Of a stretch of DNA of 40,085 nt, positions 1 to 7,964 are shown piece after piece. Origin of the DNA: Bacteroidota bacterium (GTDB lineage Bacteria; Bacteroidota; Bacteroidia; Bacteroidales; UBA932); assembly GCA_029567375.1 (NCBI GenBank), contig JAKQLB010000199.1:1-40085 (forward strand), written 5' to 3'. The translations under genes and the position numbers were made by a program. Under the pieces are notes generated by a model. It saw only the letters and a list, made by a program, of their open reading frames with translations, was not told the DNA's origin and ran no database searches. How positions within the stretch are numbered: the stretch's first letter is position 1; the number at the start of each line of letters is the position of its first letter.

Positions 1-37
1 AAGCGGTCATTGCCTTTTTAATCGTATTGAGATCCAT
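1..37 (-). CDS. 5' end of a chromosomal gene flanking the element (partial)
   Basis: A minus-strand ATG at 37-35 opens a frame that runs out of the window after 12 residues (MDLNTIKKAMTA). It lies outside the left attachment site, in the same direction as mnmE, so before insertion it was probably the next gene downstream of mnmE. Too little is visible to name it. Confidence 0.4.
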   Translation of the reverse strand, partial: MDLNTIKKAMTA

Positions 38-123
38 AGATTTCTATAATTTGTTAAGTTTGATTATTTTATACCTCAGGGGTCTTGAAGACAATGAGGT
101 TAATAGGATATTTGTTTGATGAA

Positions 124-141
124 TTATTTACCAATGCAGAA
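124..141 (-). other. Left attachment site: orphan mnmE tail (core 131-138)
   Basis: Read on the minus strand, these 18 bases encode F-C-I-G-K-stop (TTC TGC ATT GGT AAA TAA), the MnmE C-terminal signature. They use different synonymous codons and a different stop from the intact copy at the right end. No mnmE frame precedes them. This is what remains of the original chromosomal mnmE end after a recombinase crossover within TGCATTGG (plus strand CCAATGCA). Confidence 0.8.
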
Positions 142-400
142 AGTGTAAAGTATTAGTAATAAAGCGATTAGGCAAAACGTGGTACAAATATTGTCCATTA
201 AATGCCTGATAATCAATTAGATACGATAACAACGATTTTCGGCCATTTCGCGGGGTTTGTTATACATCGTTCTAATTTGTACTTGTTGCTAACTAAAACA
301 AACAAAAGTATAGTATTGATTGCGGTACAATCATCTATTCTGTTTGGCGAAGTTACGAAGAATTGCGGATATTTCAATATGAGAGCCCTCTCACGCGCCC
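142..400. other. Gene-free left terminus with two putative arm-type sites
   Basis: No gene is supported between the left attachment site and the end of the gene at 401. The stretch holds CGTGGTACAAAT at 178-189 and GCGGTACAA at 322-330. These match the cluster of GTGGTACAA-type sequences at the right end (39783-39813). Such repeats inside both ends of an element are typical of integrase arm or excisionase sites, which is an inference here. Confidence 0.5.
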
Positions 401-1171
401 TCAATGATTCTTATCCAATATCGACACGCAGTAGTCAATACCCCTCATCTCCGCCCTCAGTTCCTTCCGTCTGGACGGCGCATCGTCAAGCTCCAGTAGC
501 CGGAATCTGATCTCTTCCTTACGTTTGAGCATCAGCTCCCGCGCCCGCTGGTAATAATAGTCCTCGTTGATGATGACCGGCTCGTCAGGCACACGTGAGC
601 CACCAAGCGCATCCAACACTTCCCACAGTTTGCTTTGATTGACAGGCATCGCCGAGCCGTCATAGAAGAACTCCAAGGCGAGCCTGAATGCCTGGCAGAA
701 CACACTCTCTGGAATCGTAGGGTTGTGGTTTGCGATTCCACGTCTATAAGTGATACAGTTCTCCATCTCAATCTGGAACTGCGCATATTCCACATCCTGC
801 CAGCAAGTGACCTCATAATGTCTGCTGGGGTCACGGAGAAAAGCGTGAAACGTAAAGTGGCTTCCAGATTCTGCGCGCTCAATATAATACTCGCCACCAT
901 GAAGACGAGCCTTCTGAAAAGAGTCGAAAGACTCGTTCCAGTGCTTCTGGAAAGTGTCCCTCGTGATTCTCCGACACTCGTCTTTGCCAGCCACATCCAA
1001 AGGATAATCTTCGAAATCCTCACCGATGGCAATGTAAACACATAATCCAGGCGTCAGTTTACTGTCAGCGCTGGTCGCCATATGAATCCTATGATTCATC
1101 TTCCATAACTCCTCATTCCCTAAATGCCCAGGGAAATAACGCCTGACTCCGTAATACTTATTCTCATCCAT
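401..1171 (-). CDS. Hypothetical protein, 256 aa
   Basis: I do not recognise this family. The protein is soluble-looking, with no signal peptide or membrane segment, and ends in a charged, helical region rich in Arg, Lys and Glu. I chose the ATG at 1171 over the upstream TTG at 1198. A good -7 box (TAACTTTG, 1203-1196) implies transcription starts near 1189, so the longer frame would begin upstream of the transcript. The gene lies alone behind the strong terminator that closes the preceding operon, so it has its own promoter. It is the leftmost gene of the element, next to the attachment site, a position often used for cargo or accessory genes. Confidence 0.7.
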   Translation of the reverse strand: MDENKYYGVRRYFPGHLGNEELWKMNHRIHMATSADSKLTPGLCVYIAIGEDFEDYPLDVAGKDECRRITRDTFQKHWNESFDSFQKARLHGGEYYIERAESGSHFTFHAFLRDPSRHYEVTCWQDVEYAQFQIEMENCITYRRGIANHNPTIPESVFCQAFRLALEFFYDGSAMPVNQSKLWEVLDALGGSRVPDEPVIINEDYYYQRARELMLKRKEEIRFRLLELDDAPSRRKELRAEMRGIDYCVSILDKNH

Positions 1172-1195
1172 ATCGATACCAAATTGATCCACCCA

Positions 1196-1224
1196 CAAAG
1201 TTACACGCTTCTGACCATAACAAA
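1196..1224 (-). promoter_or_regulatory. Bacteroidota-type promoter for the 256-aa gene
   Basis: On the minus strand TAACTTTG (1203-1196) matches the TAnnTTTG -7 consensus, with TTTG at 1224-1221 as a -33 element 17 bases upstream. The -33 element overlaps the T-run of the terminator of the preceding operon, so the two units are packed back to back. Confidence 0.6.
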
Positions 1225-1251
1225 AAGCCCCGGCACACGAGGTGCCAGGGC
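1222..1251 (-). terminator. Rho-independent terminator of the structural/lysis-like operon
   Basis: On the minus strand a 10-bp stem (1251-1242 with 1236-1227, one G-U pair) with a 5-base loop is followed by five T (1226-1222). It lies just after the stop of the gene ending at 1283. Confidence 0.85.
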
Positions 1252-1282
1252 AGGTTCAGGTTTCAGGCCCGTAGGCCAGGGG

Positions 1283-1975
1283 CTACTCACCGGCAGCCCA
1301 CTTGCACTCGGCCAGCATGGTGCCGGACTTCTCGCCGGTGGCACCGTTGACCAGGTAGTAGCGGAAGAAGATCTTCGGGGCTGCTGCGCTGGGGGCGCCG
1401 TGCTTGGCGACGTAGTCGGCGCGGATGTCCACAGCCGAGGTGGAAGGGGAGGCGACCATCTTGATGGCCACAGCCTTGCTGTGGGCACGGGTCACACCGT
1501 TGGACTGGCCTTCAGAGGCCTCGATGACGAGCTTCAGGTTGGTCACGTCCGCAGGGACACTGGCCAGCGTGAAGGTGAAGGTCTCACCCTGGCAGGCGAT
1601 GGTCGCAGCACCAGGGTTCTCGACACCCACGAGTGCCGGAGGATTCTCCAGCGCGGTACCGCCGCAAGCGACGATCCAGTAGTTCAGGCGGGTGAACAGG
1701 TTGGAGCCGGAGATCTTGGCCTTGGTGCCGAGGACACTGCGGCCTTCCTGAGAAAGTGCCAGCTTGTTCCAGGCGAGAATCTGGGCGCTCGTCAGGCTCT
1801 TCCACTGGGTGGTGAGCTGCTTGAAAATGCCCTTGACCTTGGCCTGGTCAGCGGTACGGACAGAGCCGCCGTATCCACGGTTGCGGATGTACTTACGGCT
1901 CTTCATCTTAGCGGCCGTAACGCCCTTGGCGCTGCCGCTCATCTCCTCGAAGGCGATGGAAGGAATGTACTTCAT
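1283..1975 (-). CDS. DUF6266-like protein, 230 aa (paralogue 1)
   Basis: The N-terminal ~105 residues form a module shared with the genes ending at 3478 and 4668. It has an opening IAFEEMSGSAKGVTA, basic residues, a LTSAQILAWNKLA stretch, and closing motif ISGSNLFTRLN. The arrangement resembles DUF6266, a Bacteroidota family of unknown function often found in multiple copies; that assignment is from memory. The C-terminal half (about 110-230) looks beta-rich with Thr, Val and Ala and differs between paralogues, like a conserved anchor carrying variable displayed domains. Its ATG overlaps the stop of the spanin-like gene (ATGA, 1972-1975), so the two are translationally coupled. A structural or surface role in a phage-like particle is possible but unproven. 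Last gene before the terminator at 1222-1251. Confidence 0.75.
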   Translation of the reverse strand: MKYIPSIAFEEMSGSAKGVTAAKMKSRKYIRNRGYGGSVRTADQAKVKGIFKQLTTQWKSLTSAQILAWNKLALSQEGRSVLGTKAKISGSNLFTRLNYWIVACGGTALENPPALVGVENPGAATIACQGETFTFTLASVPADVTNLKLVIEASEGQSNGVTRAHSKAVAIKMVASPSTSAVDIRADYVAKHGAPSAAAPKIFFRYYLVNGATGEKSGTMLAECKWAAGE

Positions 1976-2442
1976 AGCTTGAAAAGTTTTAGGTAGTGAA
2001 ACAGAATGTATAGTATTGCTATTGCAATCAGTATGAGTGAGAATCCGCCAAGTTTCATCCGGAAGCTCTGCCAGAAGGTGAGCGGTTTCTCAATGTAGAC
2101 GTCCTCGCGGACAACCCTGTCACGGTAGACAATGGAATCCCGTACAATCTCCTTGTATTCGACGCTCACAGGCTCCCTGACGGGCTTTGTCTGCAGGGAG
2201 TGATGCAGAACACCTCCAGAGACGAAGGCCTCGGATTTGGCGTATTTGTTCTCAAGCACGGAGGCGGTATCAAGAGTGGCCACCTTTTCCACGATGACCG
2301 GCAACTCGAACCAGGCGGTATCCTTGACGATCTTCTCCACGACCTTGACTTCCACCCGGGTACTGTCCTGGACTGGAAGCGTCCGGACAGTACCGCAGGC
2401 AGAAGCGGCGAGGAGCAGAAGGAAGGGGAGAGCGAATCTCAT
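1972..2442 (-). CDS. Unimolecular-spanin-like lipoprotein, 156 aa
   Basis: The protein starts with a lipoprotein signal (hydrophobic residues 4-13, Cys16 in the context AASAC), continues with a long, Val/Glu/Lys-rich, probably coiled or extended region, and ends with a transmembrane helix (about 133-150) after the segment TFWQSFRMKLGG. An outer-membrane lipid anchor at one end and an inner-membrane helix at the other is the topology of unimolecular spanins, which fuse the two membranes at the end of phage lysis. Small proteins with this layout are common in Bacteroides phages. The holin-like gene lies immediately upstream (gap 9 bases), which supports a lysis role. An alternative is a periplasm-spanning structural protein. 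No catalytic motif is visible. Confidence 0.6.
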   Translation of the reverse strand: MRFALPFLLLLAASACGTVRTLPVQDSTRVEVKVVEKIVKDTAWFELPVIVEKVATLDTASVLENKYAKSEAFVSGGVLHHSLQTKPVREPVSVEYKEIVRDSIVYRDRVVREDVYIEKPLTFWQSFRMKLGGFSLILIAIAILYILFHYLKLFKL

Positions 2443-2451
2443 AGGTTTGGT

Positions 2452-2721
2452 TTAGGTAGTATGCTGGTTTTCGTTGTCTATCACTTGTTTGATCTCAGCC
2501 TCGAACTTGCGGAACTTGACGTCATAGGAGGCCTTGACTCCGAGAATGGCACCGCAGAGAACAAGCAGTTCGCTGACGATGGAAATCGCCGAGCTGGCTA
2601 TCTCGCCAAGCGGCGGAATCCAGAACAGGCAGACCACTGCAATGAGCACTCCGCTGGAGAAACTCGCGATGGCGATGATGCCCTGCAGTTTGGTGAGTTC
2701 TATGCGTTTCTTCTCGGTCAT
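2452..2721 (-). CDS. Holin-like small membrane protein, 89 aa
   Basis: The sequence has a short charged N-terminus, two hydrophobic helices (about 12-34 and 41-63) separated by a short PPLGE turn, and a highly charged C-terminal tail. Size and layout fit class II holins, which open the inner membrane so that an endolysin can reach peptidoglycan. It sits directly before the spanin-like gene, as in phage lysis cassettes. The amidase that could serve as endolysin lies far away at 23278-23937. Sequence similarity to a named holin family is not evident to me, so the call rests on topology and neighbours. Confidence 0.55.
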   Translation of the reverse strand: MTEKKRIELTKLQGIIAIASFSSGVLIAVVCLFWIPPLGEIASSAISIVSELLVLCGAILGVKASYDVKFRKFEAEIKQVIDNENQHTT

Positions 2722-2732
2722 GGGTCAAAGCA

Positions 2733-3470
2733 TTATTCGCCGTCACGCACCAGGAATGCGAAGATGAACGGGTCGTAACCGGTGCTGTCGAAGCCGGACA
2801 TCCTCTCCTGGCAGGTGAACACGCCGTTCTCGACGTGGGCGAGGGAAAAGCCGTTCACTGAAGGGTTGTACTGATTGGAGCCGCCCAGGAAGGGGACATC
2901 CGCATTCACGTCTGTCGGGAAATCACCCATCTGTGCCTCCCAAGGCTGGCTCCGGTAGGAGTAGGAGCAGCTGGAGAACTGCATATGAAGGAACACCCAG
3001 TGCTCAAAGATGACGCAGAAGGTTTCGGAACTCCAGTAGAGATACCTGGTCTCCTGGGTCATATTGATTCTGGTACGGGTGCCCTTGATGGGATTTCCGG
3101 GCTGGTTCTTCTGGGCGTACAGTGCCTGGATGAAGATGGTAATCTCGCCCTTGTCGTCAAAGTTGGTGAACTTCTCCAGGCAGATGGTATTCTTGTCCTT
3201 GATCCAGGACTTGATGGCGGTACCACCGTCGTTATTCCACGTGTAGGAAGAGTAAACATAGCGGTCCTGGAATGTCAGGATGACGCCGGCAACAGCACTG
3301 CGGTTAATCGAGAGGTCCGGAACATAAATCTCCAGTACGTCTGCGGCCTGGTAAGCTGCGTTCGTCGGATCATAGCTGAACTTGGCATTGAGAACCACAT
3401 AATTCTCCGCCTGGTAGTCCTTGAACTGAATGGTGCCTGCACCAAAGTTATTTCCTGTAGATGTAAACAT
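2733..3470 (-). CDS. Hypothetical protein, 245 aa, possibly structural
   Basis: I do not recognise this protein. It is rich in Tyr, Asn, Ser, Thr and Phe, with alternating hydrophobic residues suggesting beta structure, and has no signal peptide or membrane helix. Three cysteines cluster in the middle (around residues 148-168). It lies between two DUF6266-like genes and the holin/spanin-like pair, all closely spaced on one strand (8 bases after the paralogue ending at 3478, 11 bases before the holin-like gene). The composition and position would suit a particle or fibre component, but nothing in the sequence proves it. Confidence 0.65.
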   Translation of the reverse strand: MFTSTGNNFGAGTIQFKDYQAENYVVLNAKFSYDPTNAAYQAADVLEIYVPDLSINRSAVAGVILTFQDRYVYSSYTWNNDGGTAIKSWIKDKNTICLEKFTNFDDKGEITIFIQALYAQKNQPGNPIKGTRTRINMTQETRYLYWSSETFCVIFEHWVFLHMQFSSCSYSYRSQPWEAQMGDFPTDVNADVPFLGGSNQYNPSVNGFSLAHVENGVFTCQERMSGFDSTGYDPFIFAFLVRDGE

Positions 3471-3477
3471 AGCCGTA

Positions 3478-4536
3478 TTAGTAAAGGATTCCAGGTCCGA
3501 AGACCTCAGTGGGTTTCACATAATAACCGCCACGATGGGCGAAGGTGATAGAGGAACCATCCCAGCTGGAGTTACGCAGCCAGATGATGTAGGACTGGGC
3601 AGCGAAACAAGCGTTGCCCTCTCCCATACCACGGGCAAGAGCCATACTGGTGCCGACACAATCTGCCGGGAGTTCATCTTCGAGATAAGCCTCTGAAGAA
3701 GCGACATTGCTGTGGCCAAGGCAAACAGCATCGAAAGAGATGACCGGGGAATTCGTGGAGAAGTCCACATCACACTCCGATACATGGCTTTCCTCTTTGA
3801 GGTCGGCCATCGTGATCTTATTCCGTTTGACGTAGCCTTCTGCGGCAGCGTCTTCTTCAGATTCACAGACTCGGGCATCCTTTGTGGTCTGGCCGGTGAA
3901 GCCTGATACAGGGTCGAGCCAGTACATTTCAAGGAATACCTTCTGTCCGACAGCAGGTTTGACACCGAGTGTCTTGAAATACAGATAAGACAGATCAGCG
4001 TCGCCCCAGTCGTCCTCCATACCGGGAGTGATGATGACAGTTTTGCTCCAGCCGCTGGACACGCCGGCACTCTGGCCGGCAGACATCTTCACGACCATTT
4101 TGTAACCGGCTTCGTGCGCGATACCTTTAATTACAATGGTTTTGGGAGTGACCCAGATGTTCTCGTACGTCACGTTGGGAAGCGCAACCAGGGAAGTGGG
4201 GGCATCGGAAAGAATGCTTTCGCCAGCCATAGTCCTGCTCACGTTGAGACGGATGTAGAGATTCAGGCCGGAGATCTCGGCTTTCTGACCGAAGACGGAT
4301 GCACCGGAGCAATGTTCAGCCAGACGGTCCCAGCCTTGCATCTGGTCAGCCGTCAGGAGTTTGAAAGATTTGGAGATCTTGGAAAGCGACGCTCTTCTGA
4401 CTACCTGCGCAGAGGTGGTGGGGCCAGTAGGAAAACTCCGGACCGAAAGGATGGTACGGCCGCCGACTTGACGAGCCGTAACATCCTTGGCCGACCCGGA
4501 AAAGCCCCCGAAAGCGATGGAAGGAAGAGCTTGCAT
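3478..4536 (-). CDS. DUF6266-like protein, 352 aa (paralogue 2)
   Basis: The N-terminus carries the same module as the 230-aa protein: IAFGGFSGSAKDVTA, a basic stretch, TADQMQGWDRLAEH and ISGLNLYIRLN at about 95-105. The middle region has a beta-rich segment similar to the paralogue (KMSAGQSAGVSSG against ASEGQSNGVTRA). A C-terminal extension of about 130 residues ends in a WLRNSSWDGSSITFAHRGGYY stretch, similar to the end domain of some fibre-like proteins. A promoter box lies upstream at 4589-4596, so this gene probably starts the transcription unit that runs through to 1283. Function is unknown; multi-copy presence in one operon suggests variants of one displayed or structural subunit. Confidence 0.75.
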   Translation of the reverse strand: MQALPSIAFGGFSGSAKDVTARQVGGRTILSVRSFPTGPTTSAQVVRRASLSKISKSFKLLTADQMQGWDRLAEHCSGASVFGQKAEISGLNLYIRLNVSRTMAGESILSDAPTSLVALPNVTYENIWVTPKTIVIKGIAHEAGYKMVVKMSAGQSAGVSSGWSKTVIITPGMEDDWGDADLSYLYFKTLGVKPAVGQKVFLEMYWLDPVSGFTGQTTKDARVCESEEDAAAEGYVKRNKITMADLKEESHVSECDVDFSTNSPVISFDAVCLGHSNVASSEAYLEDELPADCVGTSMALARGMGEGNACFAAQSYIIWLRNSSWDGSSITFAHRGGYYVKPTEVFGPGILY

Positions 4537-4588
4537 AAAAGTTTAAGTATAGGTTAAGTTTCGGGTAGAATTCGTGTTCTTCCCGTAA

Positions 4589-4596
4589 CAAATATA
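4589..4596 (-). promoter_or_regulatory. -7 box for the 4536-1283 operon
   Basis: TATATTTG on the minus strand matches the Bacteroidota -7 consensus and would give a leader of about 45 bases before the ATG at 4536. A good TTTG -33 element is not seen. The 131-bp gap is AT-rich and holds no gene. Confidence 0.45.
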
Positions 4597-4667
4597 CTAA
4601 AACTTTTTCAATGATTTACAGCTATTTATGACTTTTTATCTAAAGTGTAAATAACGATAAATAACCA

Positions 4668-5387
4668 TTAAAAAACGCAAGTTAAAACGAATGATTTTTC
4701 TTTGAATCTGCACCTGTAACCCGTCTCGGAATCGAGCAAAAGGTACCGGCAGTGAGCCTGATAGTTGTCGAGAGCGAATCCCCAGATCTGGCGGTAATCC
4801 CGGATCAGGAACTCGACAACCTCACCGTCTCCTGAAGATCCAGGGAGGGCAAGAAAGTTTCGCATCAGACCGGGATTCTTGCCATAGTCCGGACGCTCCA
4901 GTTGAAGCTTCAGAAGATAGCGGTAGCGATGGCCGTCTGCGTCCGGGCTGAAGGTGGAGCGGAACTGCAGAAGGAGGTTGACATCATTGACGACCGTGGC
5001 CGACAGGAAGTCAAGCGCAAAGACAGGGAAGTGGCCTTTTCTCTGGGGGACAGGGACGTGTTCATTGCCCAATTGCGCGAAGCCGTGGTAAGCGGATACG
5101 AACAAGTTGTAGCCGGATATGCTTGTCTTGGGGTCATACGGCAACCTGGAACTGGGAACTGTCAGCGCATACTCGTTCCAGATGCGTTGTACCTCCGGTT
5201 CCTGCTGACGCCAGGCTTCCAGGGCACGATGATGGAGCGCCACCTGGTCCAATTGCCCATCCGTTCCGGGAAAAGCCGATTCAGACTTGTCTCGATAGTA
5301 ACAGCGGCCGTCCCGGTGATAAAATGTTTTGTCACCGAGCGAACCCCAGCAATCGGAGATCATAATATCTGGATAAAAACGCGGCAT
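4668..5387 (-). CDS. DUF6266-like protein, 239 aa (paralogue 3, divergent)
   Basis: This protein aligns by pattern with the other two paralogues: an N-terminal WGSLGDKTFYHRDGRCYYRDKS, then a helical segment with QRIWNEYALTV and the closing ISGYNLFVSAYHGFA at about 90-105. The remainder is different, rich in Phe, Leu, Arg and Tyr, and may be a separate beta-rich domain. Its stop is followed by the promoter at 4589-4596, so it may be transcribed separately from paralogue 2. There is no signal peptide. The shared module suggests a common binding partner or assembly role; nothing more specific can be read. Confidence 0.7.
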   Translation of the reverse strand: MPRFYPDIMISDCWGSLGDKTFYHRDGRCYYRDKSESAFPGTDGQLDQVALHHRALEAWRQQEPEVQRIWNEYALTVPSSRLPYDPKTSISGYNLFVSAYHGFAQLGNEHVPVPQRKGHFPVFALDFLSATVVNDVNLLLQFRSTFSPDADGHRYRYLLKLQLERPDYGKNPGLMRNFLALPGSSGDGEVVEFLIRDYRQIWGFALDNYQAHCRYLLLDSETGYRCRFKEKSFVLTCVF

Positions 5388-5479
5388 TGTTCAAGTTCAG
5401 GTTTTAAACCGGCGCGGGAGGGGCGGTTACAAGTCTTAAGCAGGGCAATAGCTGGTAGGGAAGTCAAAGGGCCCTTGCG

Positions 5480-5764
5480 TCAACGCTGACGAAGGTCCAC
5501 AAACTGGTTTGCAAGTTCCCAGATGGCGTCAGAATCCGGCTCCATATTGCCGTCCTCGTCATCATAAACCAGTTCTTCCAGTGAGAATTCTTCCCAGCCG
5601 GGACGACTGCCAGGCAGATCAATGGCTGCCTCTCTTTCCTGCTCATTCACAAGCAGGACCGGCATCTCATCCCACATGTCAGCCTCACCGACATACTGGG
5701 TTACAGCGTCGGTGATGGCATCCACGAGGGCATTCAGCAGTTCGAATTGGTTCTCCATACGCAC
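5480..5764 (-). CDS. Hypothetical acidic protein, 94 aa
   Basis: This small, strongly acidic protein has a helical N-terminal part (FELLNALVDAITDAVTQYV) and an acidic C-terminal half with WEEFSLEELVYDDED. No family is recognised. A second in-frame ATG two codons later is equally possible. It starts 4 bases after the stop of the 174-aa gene, so the two are very probably co-transcribed. The acidic character resembles small DNA-mimic or inhibitor proteins encoded by mobile elements, but that is only an impression. Confidence 0.6.
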   Translation of the reverse strand: MRMENQFELLNALVDAITDAVTQYVGEADMWDEMPVLLVNEQEREAAIDLPGSRPGWEEFSLEELVYDDEDGNMEPDSDAIWELANQFVDLRQR

Positions 5765-5768
5765 AAAG

Positions 5769-6293
5769 TTAGCGATTATTCTTGAGCCAGGTCACCGGCC
5801 GGAGGAGATTCTCGAAGGAGTGGCGGTTGTCCATATACTGGGAAGGGTCCCATACGACATCGGAGTCCACATCAAAGATGTAGCCGCCGGCAGCCTCCTT
5901 GTCCTCCTGCCAGGAGTACATACAGATCCAGAGGACCAGAAACACATAACCCTCGCCGAAGTCGCCTTTGCAGAGAGATTCCGGAGCACTGTGGAGCATC
6001 TTGAGGAGTTCATAGATGTCGCCCAGGGAAGACTCGCGGTCAAACTCCTCGGATACCACGAAGTAATTGGAGACAGTTTCGCAAAGCTCAGCCACCTTCA
6101 TCAGGTCAAACTCGTGGACGTTGCAGGGATCACTGCCGGCAAAGCCGGACGGATGAAGACCGTTCAGACACTCAGCCTCCTTGGCCAGGCCGAGTTTGTG
6201 GACGAAAAACTCGTCGATATGCACATCGGGATAGAAGCCTCCGATAAGCGTCCCGATCTTGGGAACAGGAAAGGTATTATTGCTCATAGTCAA
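5769..6293 (-). CDS. Hypothetical protein, 174 aa
   Basis: I do not recognise this acidic, soluble protein. It contains several aromatic and Cys residues, with a helical central region (KVAELCETVSNYF; LGDIYELLKML). The start may be at 6293 or two codons later (MSNNTF). A -7 box lies upstream at 6355-6348. It is the first gene of the leftward set and borders the GC-rich structured region. Confidence 0.6.
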   Translation of the reverse strand: MTMSNNTFPVPKIGTLIGGFYPDVHIDEFFVHKLGLAKEAECLNGLHPSGFAGSDPCNVHEFDLMKVAELCETVSNYFVVSEEFDRESSLGDIYELLKMLHSAPESLCKGDFGEGYVFLVLWICMYSWQEDKEAAGGYIFDVDSDVVWDPSQYMDNRHSFENLLRPVTWLKNNR

Positions 6294-6347
6294 CTCAGTT
6301 TTAAGTTCTATATTTGACTACAAGTTACTCATTTTTTATGAGAATAA

Positions 6348-6355
6348 CAAATTTA
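6348..6355 (-). promoter_or_regulatory. -7 box for the 174-aa gene, facing a plus-strand -7 box
   Basis: TAAATTTG on the minus strand (6355-6348) would place transcription start near 6340 and the ATG at 6293. On the plus strand TATATTTG at 6309-6316 is a second perfect -7 box pointing into the structured region at 6410-7800. It could drive that RNA. No clear -33 element is visible for either. Confidence 0.4.
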
Positions 6356-6409
6356 TTCACAGGAGTTTACACACATTTTTGACCGTCAGAATCCACCATA
6401 TCCAGAGTA

Positions 6410-7800
6410 CCCGCAGCGGCGTCAGCCGCTGCCTCCTGAAGTATATATATAAACCCTTTTCTTTGCCGTCGAGCGGGGTAGTGCGGTCGAGTATGCACTG
6501 CCGTTCGGGCGTACGTCTCTTGGTTGGCCTTGGTTGCTGGCAGTCTCACAGCTGCCGGATTGGTGGGCAGGGTTGTGGGTGGCGGCTGTGAGTCTGCCAG
6601 TGACCAAGGAGCCGGAGCGTAGCGGAGGCTTGGCCCGGGAGGCGGTCTGGTGTTGTGGGGGAGCCGGGCTCTGGAGTGGAGCATCGGCAAGACCAGCCAG
6701 GGGCTTGACGGCGGAACGGAGGAGACCGGATCTGTGGGGAGGCAGACGGCCTCACGGGCCTGGGACGGAACGGCCCAATCGCTCGAACGAAGGTATATGG
6801 TTCGTGGCGGCGTATGCTGCCTGGCACTGACCCTCCGGCGCAGTCTAAGGCCGGTTTATCCGGACTTTGTCTGCGCCAGCAGCCGGAACGGCTGCCTCCC
6901 GGACGCCCGCAACACTTCTGGCGGGGTTTACCCCGGCAGAGGTGTGGAGGAATTGCGGCCGGGTATGACCACGCCGCAGGCGTACCGAGGAGCGGAGGGA
7001 CGGGACTCTTCTGACGGAGCCTGCGGAGGAAGAGGAGTCACGGCCAGGAGCGACCCAGCAGCGGAGCTGCGTAAGGCGGCAGGATGCTCGCAACCAACAG
7101 ACACTGAAAGCGGGTGATGCCGGTCGAGAAGCACTATGGCTGTGCGTGGCAGCGCCGAGGTAGAGGAATTGGGGAAATTGGGGCCCCGATTCCTCTGCCC
7201 GGCGCGGGGCTGGCAAAGGGCCGGGTGCAACCCGACCACTGCAGCCAGGCCCTTTCCTGCCGCCGCCTCGCCCGGGAGGTCAGAGGTACAACCCTCGCAA
7301 CTCACTGTCGGAGCGTACTTAACATAATCCGGATTGTGCTAACCCGCAGCAGGCAGGAGGTTCGGGCGGGGCACCGTTCCTTCGAATATTGATGCCTTTC
7401 AAGCGGGTGATGCCGCTGGTGCGAGGAGTTACACAATCCTTATGGGATTATGTTAATGTACGCGGATTCGAGACACTGCCGGTCGCACTGGCAGTTGGCT
7501 CCCGGGCGTTTATGGCCCTTGGGGGCGGTGGGGGACTAACCAGCACGGCGAGCTGGCGGTTGTGGAGCAAGCTCAGCGAGCGGAACAACCGACTGCTGGC
7601 CGTGACCTTTTTTCCTTATATGCGCGAAGCGCGGCGCGGAACGGCCGCGAGTCTCTGACCGGAGCGCTTGTCGCGGAGGGAAGAGTCTCGCAGTGGAGCT
7701 GCCATAAGTGAAGTTCGGAGGGGCGCTCTGTGCCCCGGAGGACGGAACCAAAGCGAGTGAGCGGAGCTTTAGCGCAGCGAACTGGCTTTGACCGCTTTTG
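6410..7800 (+). ncRNA. Candidate large structured non-coding RNA
   Basis: This 1.4 kb has no credible gene: overlapping open frames occur in every register and none resembles a protein. It is visibly GC-rich against its neighbours and packed with strong hairpins. Examples: 6413-6432 (8 bp, perfect); 6528-6556 with 6581-6609 (29 positions: 25 Watson-Crick, 3 G-U, 1 mismatch); 6837-6877; 6912-6945 (about 15 bp); 7162-7196 (13 bp); and a long-range helix of 7321-7338 with 7432-7454. Where arms deviate from perfect pairing, the five substitutions I checked are G-U pairs on the plus strand, which would be A-C mismatches on the minus strand, so the plus strand is the likely RNA. A 15-base direct repeat occurs at 7108-7122 and 7401-7415. 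I could not fit it to a group II intron, tRNA, rRNA or CRISPR. Large ornate phage RNAs such as GOLLD or ROOL are a comparison by size and setting only. Confidence 0.55.
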
Positions 7801-7856
7801 TTCTAATCGGCCGCGAAGCGGACGTCTTAATCGTCCCGCATCTATTCAACAATGAA

Positions 7857-7915
7857 CCCCCACATCATCCGATTGAGGGAAGTGGGGGATATGAGGGGAG
7901 TGAGGGAATATTGAT
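7857..7915. repeat. Repeat copy A (related to 23285-23342)
   Basis: A 59-bp stretch with CCCCCAC ... GTGGGGG followed by ATGAGGGG and TGAGGGAA units matches copy B over its whole length with scattered differences, in the same orientation. On the minus strand it could encode IPSLPSYPPLPSIG-stop, recalling the amidase tail (SISSFPPLSSFGYGGGE) encoded by copy B. It may therefore be a remnant of an amidase 3' end. The rest of 7801-7964 holds no gene. Confidence 0.6.
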
Positions 7916-7964
7916 CAATCACCATGAAATACTGATTCAACATATTCCAATTGGGCTGACATAT

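Noticed and set aside
202-510. 102-aa plus-strand frame at the left terminus
   Set aside because: It runs into the end of the minus-strand gene at 401, lies over the putative arm sites and has no protein-like features.
1-6300. A complete prophage
   Set aside because: Apart from holin-, spanin- and possible structural-like proteins there is no terminase, portal, capsid or tail-tape gene anywhere between the attachment sites.
6410-7800. Many long open frames on both strands in the GC-rich region
   Set aside because: They overlap in all registers, lack ribosome sites and protein-like composition, and are explained by few stop codons in GC-rich DNA full of hairpins.
6410-7800. Group II intron, tRNA, rRNA or CRISPR array
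   Set aside because: No domain V-like hairpin with intron ORF, no tRNA T-loop or cloverleaf, no rRNA signature and no regularly spaced repeat.
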